From contig NZ_CP021111.1 in the NCBI RefSeq assembly GCF_002119665.1, positions 682,001 to 746,000 of the forward strand: a stretch of 64,000 nucleotides of DNA, in the 5' to 3' direction. How positions within the stretch are numbered: position 1 is the stretch's first letter; the number at the start of each line of letters is the position of its first letter. Shown in pieces: positions 1-9,502 of this stretch. The translations under genes were made by a program, and so were the position numbers. Below the pieces are notes generated by a model, which had not been told where the DNA came from, made no database searches, and saw only the letters and a list, made by a program, of their open reading frames with translations. The DNA comes from Bordetella genomosp. 13 (GTDB lineage: Bacteria; Pseudomonadota; Gammaproteobacteria; Burkholderiales; Burkholderiaceae_B).

Positions 1-1
1 G

Positions 2-1360
2 TCCACCGTGCTGGCGCACATCCAAGAGCAGTTCTTTGAGGTTTCCGGCCATACATTCGCCTTGCAGGCTTATCGCCACCGAGACGGACGCTCGCGCCAC
101 GAACTCAATTTGTGTGCGAACGGGCGGGAAGTCACCACAAGCAAGCTGCGTGACCTGCTTCCGGAGCTTCCCGAAAGGCTGATCGACGGGGACCAGGAGT
201 CGTACACCTTGATCGTGCTGGTCACCGGGGAATACCTGGACGACCATGCCAACCAAGAGCGCACGCGCATCGCTTTCCAAAGCGATGAGGAACCCGAACT
301 TGAGCAGTCGCTCGTCTCCCGGCGCGCCCTGCACCAGGGTATTGCGGGCGCGTTGCGCCCGCTGCTCTCGGGCGACTTGAAGTCAACGAACGAAGAAAAG
401 CGGGCTCAAATCGAGAAATTTGTGGAGCAAGCCCCCGAGTACAGGGCGCTCACGCACCCTCGCTACAAAGAAGTGATCGAGCAAAAGATTCAGCCAGGCC
501 TGTCTGAAGACAAGCTGGACGAAGCTCTTCTGCATGTGAAGCGCACCATCGAGGACGACATTCGCAAAGAGGCCAAGCATGTCGCGGCGCTCTTCGAAAC
601 CGAAACCTTCGAACAGTACCAAGAGAAATTTAAGGAAATCGCGGAAAAGGCCAACGAAATCGGCAAGGCCCAGCTTGCTGCCTATATTGCGCACCGCCGA
701 ACGATCCTTGACTTGGTGAACAACAGCCTCAAGAAAAAACGCACGGATGACAAATACCCGCTCGAACGAGTCTTGCACAAGATGATCTTCCCCATGGGGA
801 CGACCTCGAAGGACATCTTCTTCGAGCAGCAGAACCTCTGGGTGATTGACGAGCGGCTGTGCTATCACACCCTGCTCACATCAGACAAAAAGCTGAAAAG
901 CGTCGCTGGGCTGGACGACACCTCGGGCCGCGAGCCGGACATCTTTGCATTTTTTTATGACACACCCATCGGTGTCGCTGAGGCAGACAGCCTGCCTGGT
1001 GGTGGTGTTGTCATCATCGAGTTCAAGCGGCCAGGGCGGGACAATTATGACAAAGACCCCGCTGATCAGATCATCCAACGATTCCGAGAAATCTCCGAAG
1101 GGGGCGTCACTGACGTTGATGGGCGGCAGATCAATCCCGCCAGCCTGCGGTACACCGGGTATCTCATCGCTGATTTAATGCCGTCTTTGCATCGACAAGT
1201 ATTCGGACGTTACCACCGCACCGCCGACAACGAAGGGTATTTCTCCCCTTTGGCGACTGGCAACGGGTATATCGAAATTCTCTCCTACGACAAGCTCATC
1301 AAGGATGCAGAACGCCGCAACCGCATCCTGTTTGACAAGCTTGGACTGCACAAGCATTAA
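2..1360 (+). CDS. Defence-cassette protein with C-terminal PD-(D/E)XK-like nuclease domain (5' end outside window)
   Basis: The reading frame is open to the left edge, so this is probably the C-terminal part of a longer protein; the first possible start inside is GTG at 8. Numbering from there, about residues 130-240 are charged and helical. A nuclease-like core follows: D311 in a PDIFAFF strand, then E338 and K340 in IIEFKRP, and Q354 downstream, the D-(x)n-E-x-K-(x)n-Q order of PD-(D/E)XK (Shedu/DUF4263-like) nucleases. The gene stops 12 nt before mod and looks like the first gene of the same operon. A GHKL/HSP90-like ATPase domain upstream is possible but cannot be seen. Nuclease activity is inferred from motifs only. 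Confidence 0.6.
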   Translation, partial: STVLAHIQEQFFEVSGHTFALQAYRHRDGRSRHELNLCANGREVTTSKLRDLLPELPERLIDGDQESYTLIVLVTGEYLDDHANQERTRIAFQSDEEPELEQSLVSRRALHQGIAGALRPLLSGDLKSTNEEKRAQIEKFVEQAPEYRALTHPRYKEVIEQKIQPGLSEDKLDEALLHVKRTIEDDIRKEAKHVAALFETETFEQYQEKFKEIAEKANEIGKAQLAAYIAHRRTILDLVNNSLKKKRTDDKYPLERVLHKMIFPMGTTSKDIFFEQQNLWVIDERLCYHTLLTSDKKLKSVAGLDDTSGREPDIFAFFYDTPIGVAEADSLPGGGVVIIEFKRPGRDNYDKDPADQIIQRFREISEGGVTDVDGRQINPASLRYTGYLIADLMPSLHRQVFGRYHRTADNEGYFSPLATGNGYIEILSYDKLIKDAERRNRILFDKLGLHKH

Positions 1361-1372
1361 GGTGGCATGACC

Positions 1373-3181
1373 ATGAGCAAACAAAAACTAGAACTTACCT
1401 GGATCGGGAAGGAGAAGCGGCCCAAGCTGGAGCCCCGCATCCTGCTCGAAGACCCCGAGAAGTCATATCACGCCACGCATCGCGTGTCGGATGGCGACAT
1501 CTTCGACAACCGGCTGATCTTCGGCGACAACCTGCTGGCGCTCAAGGCGCTGGAGCAGGAGTTCTCAGGCAAGGTGAAGTGCATCTACATCGACCCGCCC
1601 TTTAATACGCAACAGGCATTTGAGCACTACGACGATGGATACGAGCACTCCATTTGGCTTGGACTCATTCGCGATCGCGCCGAATCTCTTCGGCGATTGC
1701 TGTCCGATGACGGAACGATGTTTGTGCACATCGACGATAACGAGCTCGGATACCTGATCGCGTTGTTGGACGAAGTGTTCGGGCGGGCGAATCGGGTTTC
1801 AGTGGTGACCTTCAAGCAAGGATCAGCTACCGGCCACAAGGCAATCAATCCAGGCGTTGTGAGCACCACTAACTTCATTCTGATCTACGCAAAGAATAAA
1901 TCGTTGTGGACGCCCAATCGAGTCTTCACGGCCCGTGCAGAGCGGGACAAGCGCTATGGGCAATTCATCGAAAACTACGAAGAGCCCTTCTCTCGTTGGC
2001 GATTTGTCACGCTTGCTAGCGCGTTCGCAATGAATCTCGGTATGCCGGAACGCGGCCTCAAGAAGACCTTTGGGGATCTGTACGAGGAGCAGCTTTCCGA
2101 GTTTGTGATGAAGAATGCGGAGCGTGTAGTTCGTCTCGCACGGCCAGACTACAACGCCGTTAGCAGTGAAGCGCGGGAGATGATTGACAGATCGAAGGCT
2201 CGATCCGGCGAAGTCTTGCTGCTAGAACGCGAATCTCATTCGAATATGTACTTCGTCAATGGAGAGCGAATCCTCTTCTACTCGGATAAGCTCAAGTTCA
2301 TTGACGGGAAGTACGTGGCTGGTGAGCCTTTGACCAGCCTATGGGATGACATTCTCTCCAATAATCTCCACAACGAAGGTGGGATCAACTTCCCAAAAGG
2401 AAAAAAGCCCGAGGGGCTTATCAAGCGATGTCTTGATCTGGCAACCAAGCCTGGCGACATCGTTCTTGATTCTTTTGCTGGCTCTGGAACGACTGGGGCA
2501 GTCGCCCACAAAATGGGGCGTCGCTGGATCATGGTGGAGTTGGGCGAGCATTGTCACTCCCACGTGATTCCCCGCCTGAAGAAGGTGATCGATGGCGAAG
2601 ACCCGGCAGGTGTCACTGCAGCGATGAGCTGGAAAGGCGGCGGCGGCTTCCGCTATTACCGCCTTGCCCCCAGCCTGATCGTCAACGACCGCTGGGGCAA
2701 CCCGGTCATCAATCCAGAATACAACGCTGCGCAACTGGCCGAGGCGCTGGCCAAGCTGGAAGGCTTTGCCTACGCTCCGTCGGAAACGCACTGGTGGCAG
2801 CACGGCCACTCCAGCGAGCGCGATTTCATCTACGTCACCACGCAGAACCTGTCCGCTGAGCAGTTGCAGGCGCTGTCCGATGAAGTCGGCCCGGAGCGGA
2901 GCCTGCTGGTGTGCTGCGCCGCTTTCCACGGAGTCACGGCGGCCAGAGCGGCAGAGCGCTGGCCGAACCTGACGCTGAAGAAGATCCCGAAGATGGTGCT
3001 GGCCCGCTGCCATTGGGGCCGTGACGACTACAGCCTGAATGTGATCAACCTACCAATGGCGGAGATTGAGAAGACCGAGGCTGCGGCCACGGTCGATAGC
3101 AGCAAGAAGATCAAGAACAAGAACAAGAATGCGGCCCTCGCCAACGCGGGACAGGGCGGCCTGTTTGGGGAGAACGAATAA
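1373..3181 (+). CDS. mod: Type III restriction-modification DNA methyltransferase (Mod)
   Basis: Beta-class N6-adenine DNA methyltransferase, about 602 aa. The catalytic motif IV (DPPFNT, residues 74-79) precedes the AdoMet-binding motif I (FAGSGTT, about 368-374), the order of type III Mod proteins. The segment between them is the target recognition domain. The lysine/asparagine-rich tail ends in GLFGENE. ATG 1373 is preferred over ATG 1367 because AAGGTGG (1359-1365) lies 7 nt upstream of it. The stop overlaps the res start by one base, so translation is probably coupled. The target recognition segment is clearly less GC-rich than the flanks, suggesting domain exchange. Mod should methylate one strand of a short asymmetric site and direct Res. 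Confidence 0.92.
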   Translation: MSKQKLELTWIGKEKRPKLEPRILLEDPEKSYHATHRVSDGDIFDNRLIFGDNLLALKALEQEFSGKVKCIYIDPPFNTQQAFEHYDDGYEHSIWLGLIRDRAESLRRLLSDDGTMFVHIDDNELGYLIALLDEVFGRANRVSVVTFKQGSATGHKAINPGVVSTTNFILIYAKNKSLWTPNRVFTARAERDKRYGQFIENYEEPFSRWRFVTLASAFAMNLGMPERGLKKTFGDLYEEQLSEFVMKNAERVVRLARPDYNAVSSEAREMIDRSKARSGEVLLLERESHSNMYFVNGERILFYSDKLKFIDGKYVAGEPLTSLWDDILSNNLHNEGGINFPKGKKPEGLIKRCLDLATKPGDIVLDSFAGSGTTGAVAHKMGRRWIMVELGEHCHSHVIPRLKKVIDGEDPAGVTAAMSWKGGGGFRYYRLAPSLIVNDRWGNPVINPEYNAAQLAEALAKLEGFAYAPSETHWWQHGHSSERDFIYVTTQNLSAEQLQALSDEVGPERSLLVCCAAFHGVTAARAAERWPNLTLKKIPKMVLARCHWGRDDYSLNVINLPMAEIEKTEAAATVDSSKKIKNKNKNAALANAGQGGLFGENE

Positions 3182-5919
3182 TGAGCACCCGCGTCCTGCA
3201 CGCCGTTACCGGCCGTCTGTCTCTCCGCCTGCCCCAGGCCGAGTCCCTTATCAAGCTCGCTCGCGCGCTCGATGCTGCGCCTGAGCTATTGGGTCACGAG
3301 CGCGATGTCTCGGCCATTCTGTCCACGTTGAAGGCCGAGTTCAGCACGCTGGAGGACTTCGAGCGCGAGTTCCCGTCGCTGTGTTTCGCGCTGGCCACGG
3401 GCGTGGGCAAGACGCGCCTGATGGGAGCCTTCATCGCCTACTTGCATCTTGCGCACGGCATCAACAACTTCTTCGTGCTGGCGCCCAACCTGACGATCTA
3501 CAACAAGCTCATCACGGACTTCACGCGCAACACGCCGAAATACGTGTTCAAGGGTATCGCCGAATTCGCGCAGCAACCGCCGCTGATCATCACCGGCGAC
3601 AACTACGACCAGACCGGTGCAGCGGTAGGCGATCAATCGATGGGCTTCGCCCACGACGTGCGCATCAACATCTTCAACATTTCCAAGATCAACTCCGAGG
3701 TACGCGGAGGCAAAGAGCCCCGCATCAAGCGCATGCGGGAGGTGCTTGGCGACAGCTACTTCAACCACCTGGCTAGCCTGTCTGACCTGGTGCTGCTGAT
3801 GGACGAATCGCACCGCTACCGGGCCAGCGCCGGCGTGCGCGCCATCAACGAACTCAAGCCGCTGTTCGGTCTGGAGGTGACAGCGACGCCCTTCGTCGAG
3901 TCCAGCCGAGGTCCTGTGCCGTTCAAGAACGTGGTGATCGACTACCCGCTGGCGCGGGCGATGGAGGATGGCTTCGTCAAGGAGCCTGCCGTGGTCACAC
4001 AGCGCAACTTCGACGCCAAGGCCCACACGCCCGAGGAGATCGAGAAGACCAAACTGGAAGACGGCGTGCGCTTGCACGAGACGACCAAGGTCGAGCTGCT
4101 CACCTACGCCCGCGAGAACGGCGTCAAGCCGGTCAAGCCCTTCATGCTCGTCATCGCTCGCGATACCACGCACGCGGCGCAACTCTTGGCGCTTCTGGAG
4201 TCGGGAGCCTTCTACGAGGGGCGCTACCAGGGCAAGGTGATTCAGGTCGATTCCAGCCGCACCGGCGCGGAGGAAGAAGAGATGATCACGCGCCTGCTGG
4301 CCGTGGAGAGCGTGGACGAGCCGACCGAGATCGTGATTCACGTCAACATGCTCAAGGAGGGCTGGGACGTGACCAACCTCTACACCATCGTTCCACTGCG
4401 CGCGGCGAATGCCCGCACGCTGATCGAACAGTCCATCGGACGTGGCCTGCGACTGCCCTACGGCAAGCGCACGGGCGTCGCGTCGGTGGATCGCTTGAAC
4501 ATCGTCGCGCACGACAAGTTCCAGGAGATCATCGACGAGGCCAACCGAGGCGACTCGCCGATTCGCCTGAAGCAGGTCATCCTCGATGCACCGAGCGCCG
4601 ACGATAAGAAGGTTAGCGTGCAGGTCGAGTCGGGGGCAGCGGCTCGCCTCGGTTTGACGGACACGCCGGTCGTGCAGACGGGCCCATCAGGTGTCGCCAA
4701 TGGAGCGACAGCCACCGCCGCGCCGGCCCCGGTGTTCACCACCGAGGCGGAAAAGCAGGCCGCGCGCGTGGTCATGGACGTCATTGGCAAGTACGAGATC
4801 AGGCGCGATCTGGTGCCTACCAGCAGCGCGCTGCTGAGACCCGAGGTGCAGAAGGAAATCCTGGCGGAGGTGACGGAGCGGTTGAAACCCCTACAAGGCG
4901 AATTGCTGGCGGGCGCGGATGAATCAGTCCCCGCACTTGACTTGTCCGCTGTGGTGGCGAAGACCACCGAGATCGTGGTGCAGCAGACCATCGACATCCC
5001 GCGCATCGCGGTGGTGCCAACTGGCGAGGTCACGACGGGCTTCCACGCCTTCAAGTTGGACCTGAGCCAGCTCCATCTCCAGCCTGGCCAGCGTGAGATC
5101 GTCGGTCAGATGCTGCGCACGAACGAGCAGTTCACCCTGGCCGCCGAAGTCGGGCTGCGGGAACAGCGCCCGGAGGACTACATCGTCCACGCCCTGGTGG
5201 ACTTCGACGACATTGACTACTTCACCCACGCCGATTTGCTCTACGACCTCGCGGGCCAGATGGTGCAACACTTGCGCGGCTATCTGTCCGAGGACGAGGC
5301 CATCAGCGTCCTCGATCGTGACCGCCGCTTGATCGCACGGGAAATCCACGCGCAGATGATGGCCCACTTCTGGGAGGAGGCGACTGAGTACGAGGTTCAG
5401 GTCAGTCGCGGCTTCACTGAACTCAAGCCTTGCAACTACACCGCCACGGCAGGCCAGACGGCCCACCACTTCCGGGAGACCGTGACCGAGACCAGTCGCA
5501 TCAAGCAGATGCTCTTCGGTGGCTTCGCGCGTTGTCTGTACCCGCTGCAGAAGTTCGACTCGGATACCGAACGGCGCTTCGCCATCATCCTGGAGCGCGA
5601 CGCGACGAAGTGGCTCAAGCCCGCGAAGGGGCAGTTCCAGATCTACTACAAGCTCGGCGCCGAGCAGCCGGAATACATCCCCGACTTCGTGGCCGAGACG
5701 GACGCGACCATCTTCATGGTGGAGACGAAGGCACGTGCCGACATCAACACGCAGGAGGTTCAGGTCAAGGCCGCTGCCGCCATGCGGTGGTGCAAGCACG
5801 CTTCCGATCACGCGGCGAACGTTGGCACCAAGCCCTGGAAGTACCTGCTGGTGCCTCATGACGAAGTCAGCGAGTCGAAACGGCTCGCGGATTACCTGCG
5901 CTTTGAGGTCAAGACGTAG
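3181..5919 (+). CDS. res: Type III restriction endonuclease subunit (Res)
   Basis: Superfamily 2 helicase-nuclease of 912 aa, the usual Res size. Walker A is ATGVGKT (about 72-78), the DEAD-box equivalent DESH is near residue 208, and motif VI (QSIGRGLRLP) is near 416-425. The C-terminal PD-(D/E)XK nuclease is visible as PDF ... VETK (about 837-850). The start ATG overlaps the mod stop (TAATG), preceded by GGGGAG. Res forms a complex with Mod, translocates or diffuses from unmethylated sites using ATP, and cuts DNA. All key motifs are intact, so the system is probably active. Confidence 0.93.
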   Translation: MSTRVLHAVTGRLSLRLPQAESLIKLARALDAAPELLGHERDVSAILSTLKAEFSTLEDFEREFPSLCFALATGVGKTRLMGAFIAYLHLAHGINNFFVLAPNLTIYNKLITDFTRNTPKYVFKGIAEFAQQPPLIITGDNYDQTGAAVGDQSMGFAHDVRINIFNISKINSEVRGGKEPRIKRMREVLGDSYFNHLASLSDLVLLMDESHRYRASAGVRAINELKPLFGLEVTATPFVESSRGPVPFKNVVIDYPLARAMEDGFVKEPAVVTQRNFDAKAHTPEEIEKTKLEDGVRLHETTKVELLTYARENGVKPVKPFMLVIARDTTHAAQLLALLESGAFYEGRYQGKVIQVDSSRTGAEEEEMITRLLAVESVDEPTEIVIHVNMLKEGWDVTNLYTIVPLRAANARTLIEQSIGRGLRLPYGKRTGVASVDRLNIVAHDKFQEIIDEANRGDSPIRLKQVILDAPSADDKKVSVQVESGAAARLGLTDTPVVQTGPSGVANGATATAAPAPVFTTEAEKQAARVVMDVIGKYEIRRDLVPTSSALLRPEVQKEILAEVTERLKPLQGELLAGADESVPALDLSAVVAKTTEIVVQQTIDIPRIAVVPTGEVTTGFHAFKLDLSQLHLQPGQREIVGQMLRTNEQFTLAAEVGLREQRPEDYIVHALVDFDDIDYFTHADLLYDLAGQMVQHLRGYLSEDEAISVLDRDRRLIAREIHAQMMAHFWEEATEYEVQVSRGFTELKPCNYTATAGQTAHHFRETVTETSRIKQMLFGGFARCLYPLQKFDSDTERRFAIILERDATKWLKPAKGQFQIYYKLGAEQPEYIPDFVAETDATIFMVETKARADINTQEVQVKAAAAMRWCKHASDHAANVGTKPWKYLLVPHDEVSESKRLADYLRFEVKT

Positions 5920-6033
5920 TTGAGCTGCCCTTGATCGACTTCGGTGAGCAAAAGCGATTCCGGCAAGGCACCCAGGCGGCGGGAAATCGCCGCTTCACGG
6001 GCATGATGAACCGGCAGGGAAGAGGAACAAGAA

Positions 6034-8661
6034 ATGCAGAAACCCGCCGCACCGCAAAAGACCGTCCTGGAAACGATTCTGGACTGGTCAAAGGATCGTC
6101 CACTCTGGCAGCGTGACGCCCTGCGCCGCATCATCGCAAACGGCCGTCTGACGGACGCCGATATCGGCGAACTCGTGGACCTTTGCAAACAGGGCAAAGC
6201 TGTACCCGTAGGCGCGCTGAAAGCGGTACCGCTGGAGAAGGCCCACCTTCCGGCCAACCCCGGTCAGATCGCTGCGGTATCGCTTCTGTCGATCGCCGAC
6301 GCGACCGGCGTGAACAACCTTGCCGCCGGCCAGACCCTCGGCTTCGAGCCGGATGGAATTACGATCATCTACGGCGACAACGGTGCGGGCAAGTCCGGCT
6401 ATGCACGCATCCTGAAGCGCGCATGTCGTGCAAGGCATGCCGGAAAAATCGAACCCAATGTGTATGCCGATCAGCCCCCGAAGCGCGTCGGCGCGAACAT
6501 CGCGTACGGGGTCGGCGGTGTGCCGCAGCCGGTCGAGCAGTGGCAGAACGGCGCAAATCCGCATGCAACGCTGTCTGCAGTGAGCGTGTTCGATAGCGAC
6601 TGCGCCTCAGTGCATATCCGCGAGAAGAACGAAGTTGCATTCCGGCCCTTTGGTCTGGACGTACCGGATGAGCTTGCTGCAGCCTGTCAGGCGGTGAAGG
6701 ATGCCCTCGCAGCTGAACAGAATCAGCTTGAGAAGGCCCGCAATCCGATCTTTGCGGCGCCGACTTGGAAGGCCACCACGGCCGTGGGGAAGGCGCTTGC
6801 CGCGCTGAACGCCAACACAGACGCAAAGAAGATCGAAGCCCTGGCGGCGCTCTCGGCAGACGAAAGCGCCCGTCTTGAGCGTCTGCGGGAAGACTTGTCG
6901 AAGAATCCGACCAAGGCAGCGGCGGAACAGACCGTCAAAGCCGACAACGTCATGCGGCTGATTACCGCGGTGAACAGCGTTGAAGCCAGAACCACCGATG
7001 AGGAGCTTCTGGCAGCCGCTGCCCTCGCCAGGGACGCACGGTCGAAACGGGACGCTGCACGTCTTGCCGCGGAGAAGGCCTTCACGGGCGAACCCCTTGC
7101 CGGGGTCGGCGGCGAGACATGGCGGGTGCTTTGGGATTCCGCCCGCCGCTACTCGACGGAGATCGCATACCCCGGACAGCCGTTTCCGCCGTCGGCCGAA
7201 GACGCGCATTGCATGCTTTGCCAGCAGCCATTGAAAGCTGAGGCACGTGCACGGATGGCGCGCTTTGAGGATTTCATCCAGGAGGACACGGAACAGCTGG
7301 CACGCGAGGCAGAGAAGGCGGCTCAGACCGCACGTCAGACCATAGCTGCCGGGGCAATCGGCACGCGGGCGGTGAAGGCCAGTCTCGACGAGCTGGGCCT
7401 CCAGAATCAGCTGCTGCAGCAGCAGACGCGCCGCTTCATCGCCGCAGCCCGGCTGCGGCGCCACGTTCTGCTCAAAGCCTTGGGCGGAAACGGCGAGGTA
7501 CAGCTTCCGCCCGTTCCACTGTCGCCGCTGCCCGATCTCGGCCAGCTTCAGACCACGGTCCGCAGCTACGCCGCCGAGCTGCGCAAATCCGCTGACGCGG
7601 ATGAACGCAAGAAGCTCGAAGCCGATTTCGCCGAGCTGAGCGACCGGGCACTGCTCGCCGGCATGCTGCCGGTCGTCACTGACGAAATCCAGCGGCTGAA
7701 GACCATCCGGTTTCTGACCGAGTGTGCGGGCGACACGGCGACGAACACTATCACCAAGATGGGCAATGACATTGCCGACACCGTGATTACGCCTCGGCTG
7801 CGCGACAGATTTCAGGAAGAGATCGTCAGGCTTGCGGCCTCGAAGGTTCGCGTCGAAATCGTGCGCTCCGGCGGCAAGTACGGCTCACCGCAGTATCAGG
7901 TGCGCCTCTTCGCAAAGCCGGATGCCAAGGTCCACGAAATCCTGAGCGAAGGGGAAAAGACCTGCGTGGCGCTGGCCGCCTTCATGACCGAGCTTGCCAC
8001 CGCGATGCACCGCTCTGCTCTGGTCTTCGATGACCCGGTGTCCTCGTTGGACCATCGCTGGCGTGGGCAGGTGGCCAAGCGTCTCGTGGAAGAAGCGGAG
8101 AACCGTCAGGTCATCGTCTTCACGCATGATCTGGTGTTCGTGAACGATCTGAATGACCACGCGACGAAGACCGGGCGGGCAGTGCGGCTCACGACGCTCA
8201 GTCGTGGCGCCGCGGGAGCCGGTATGGTAGCCGACGGCCTGCCCTGGAAGGCCCAGAGCGTCGAAGATCGCATCGACAAGCTGGAGAAGGCTGCACGTGC
8301 GGCAAAGCTGCTGCATGACAACAACCAGGAAGACGAGTACGCGGTCGAGGTGGCAAAGCTCTACAACTCGCTGCGCGCCACATGGGAGCGCGGCCTGGAG
8401 GACATCGCTTTCGTCCGCGTTATTCAACGCCATAGGGACTACATCAACGCCAGGGACCTGAAGAAGGTCAGTGCGCTCACCGAGGCTGACTGCGATGCTT
8501 TTGCCGCCGGATTCAAGAAGTGCTGCGACATTGTTGACGCACACGATCCATCCAGCGGTAGGAATGCCGTGCCGCCACCACCTGCTGATCTTTTTCAGGA
8601 CATCCAGGCTTTGAAGAACTGGGCCGCGTCTCTGCGAGACAGGCAGAAGAAGATTGCTTGA
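6034..8661 (+). CDS. RloC/PrrC-like AAA_13 ATPase, putative anticodon nuclease
   Basis: Protein of 875 aa with a Rad50/ABC-like split ATPase: Walker A GDNGAGKS (about 114-121) near the N-terminus, and ABC signature LSEGEKT (about 637) plus Walker B with D-loop (LVFDDPVSSLDH, about 662-674) near the C-terminus. Between them lie long coiled-coil stretches around a CxxC motif (HCMLCQQPL, about 393-396), a zinc-hook candidate as in RloC. After the ATPase, RATWE (about 781-785) followed by a histidine near 837 matches the R-x3-E ... H triad of PrrC/RloC anticodon nucleases, though the spacing is wider than in PrrC. It lies 114 nt after res in the same direction; such nucleases are often linked to restriction systems as a back-up defence. 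ATPase certain, tRNA cleavage inferred. Confidence 0.7.
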   Translation: MQKPAAPQKTVLETILDWSKDRPLWQRDALRRIIANGRLTDADIGELVDLCKQGKAVPVGALKAVPLEKAHLPANPGQIAAVSLLSIADATGVNNLAAGQTLGFEPDGITIIYGDNGAGKSGYARILKRACRARHAGKIEPNVYADQPPKRVGANIAYGVGGVPQPVEQWQNGANPHATLSAVSVFDSDCASVHIREKNEVAFRPFGLDVPDELAAACQAVKDALAAEQNQLEKARNPIFAAPTWKATTAVGKALAALNANTDAKKIEALAALSADESARLERLREDLSKNPTKAAAEQTVKADNVMRLITAVNSVEARTTDEELLAAAALARDARSKRDAARLAAEKAFTGEPLAGVGGETWRVLWDSARRYSTEIAYPGQPFPPSAEDAHCMLCQQPLKAEARARMARFEDFIQEDTEQLAREAEKAAQTARQTIAAGAIGTRAVKASLDELGLQNQLLQQQTRRFIAAARLRRHVLLKALGGNGEVQLPPVPLSPLPDLGQLQTTVRSYAAELRKSADADERKKLEADFAELSDRALLAGMLPVVTDEIQRLKTIRFLTECAGDTATNTITKMGNDIADTVITPRLRDRFQEEIVRLAASKVRVEIVRSGGKYGSPQYQVRLFAKPDAKVHEILSEGEKTCVALAAFMTELATAMHRSALVFDDPVSSLDHRWRGQVAKRLVEEAENRQVIVFTHDLVFVNDLNDHATKTGRAVRLTTLSRGAAGAGMVADGLPWKAQSVEDRIDKLEKAARAAKLLHDNNQEDEYAVEVAKLYNSLRATWERGLEDIAFVRVIQRHRDYINARDLKKVSALTEADCDAFAAGFKKCCDIVDAHDPSSGRNAVPPPPADLFQDIQALKNWAASLRDRQKKIA

Positions 8662-8752
8662 GATGTATTCGTTCACGCCGATGCTGGAGTACTTGACGAA
8701 GCAGAGAACCGAAACTGTGGCATCGTTCATCTGATCTGGCGCAGGGCTGCAG

Positions 8753-9502
8753 CTACAGATATTTCTTGAACGTCGCCGCCGCAATGCACACCGCCACGCC
8801 GAGCAATGCGGCGCTGGGCAGCAGGATCAGCAGCGGGTTCACGCTGACCGGCAGTGCGAGGTAAGTCACCCACGGCAGCACGGCCAGCGGGATCAGGCTG
8901 GCCCTGGCGCGGTGATAGATGAACCCCGATTCGCGGCCCGCGCCGAAGCGGCGCACATCCCGGCGCACCAGGCCGTCCACCAGCCCGACGAAGGCGGCCA
9001 TCAGGAACAGCGGCAGGGTCAGGCAAAGCACCAGCAGCCGCACGAGGAAGACCAGCGTCGTGTAGGCCGCCGCGATCAGGTAGCTCTCCACGTTCACGTA
9101 GACCAGGCCGATGTAGTAGCGGAAATCCTTGGTCGGGCGATGGCTGCCGGCGCTGGCCTGCGCCGAGGCGTCGTGTATCCAGTCCAGCAGGCCGCTTTTC
9201 ACGAACAGCCAGTCGTAGCCCTCCTCGACCAGCCGGTGCGCGGTGCGCCCCGGCTCCTGCACCAGCGCGCTGCGCGTGAAATGCGTGGAGAGCTGATCCA
9301 GCTCGTAGTGCAGCATGCCCTGGGCGTGACGCCAGCCCTGATCGGGCCAGAAGAAGTGCATGCCGACGCATTCGATCAGGATGCACAGCAGCAGCGCGCC
9401 GCACAGCACGCCGAAGAAGCGGAACGGCAACGTGACCAGGCCGGCGATCAGCCCCTGCTGTCGTTGCTGCTGGCGCTGTGCCGCGACGGCCGGGTCGCTC
9501 AT
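8753..9502 (-). CDS. ICE membrane protein, TIGR03747/PFL_4697 family (DUF4400)
   Basis: Protein of 249 aa with a hydrophobic segment near residues 22-45 and more at about 135-165 and 205-240, so a multi-pass inner-membrane protein. It matches the TIGR03747 (DUF4400) proteins that sit beside traD in ICEclc/PFGI-1-type elements. Its start overlaps the traD stop by 4 nt (ATGA), so it is translationally coupled. The exact role is unknown; it is thought to belong to the type IV secretion apparatus. It is the last backbone gene before the plus-strand defence cassette, with only 91 nt between the two convergent units. Confidence 0.85.
   Translation of the reverse strand: MSDPAVAAQRQQQRQQGLIAGLVTLPFRFFGVLCGALLLCILIECVGMHFFWPDQGWRHAQGMLHYELDQLSTHFTRSALVQEPGRTAHRLVEEGYDWLFVKSGLLDWIHDASAQASAGSHRPTKDFRYYIGLVYVNVESYLIAAAYTTLVFLVRLLVLCLTLPLFLMAAFVGLVDGLVRRDVRRFGAGRESGFIYHRARASLIPLAVLPWVTYLALPVSVNPLLILLPSAALLGVAVCIAAATFKKYL

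Noticed and set aside
3286..4512. Minus-strand frame of 408 codons opposite res
   Set aside because: Shadow of the intact Res helicase gene; no motif or start signal.
8663..8734. Plus-strand 23-codon frame starting MYSFTPMLEY after the RloC-like gene
   Set aside because: Coding-like but far too short and with no clear ribosome binding site or known match.
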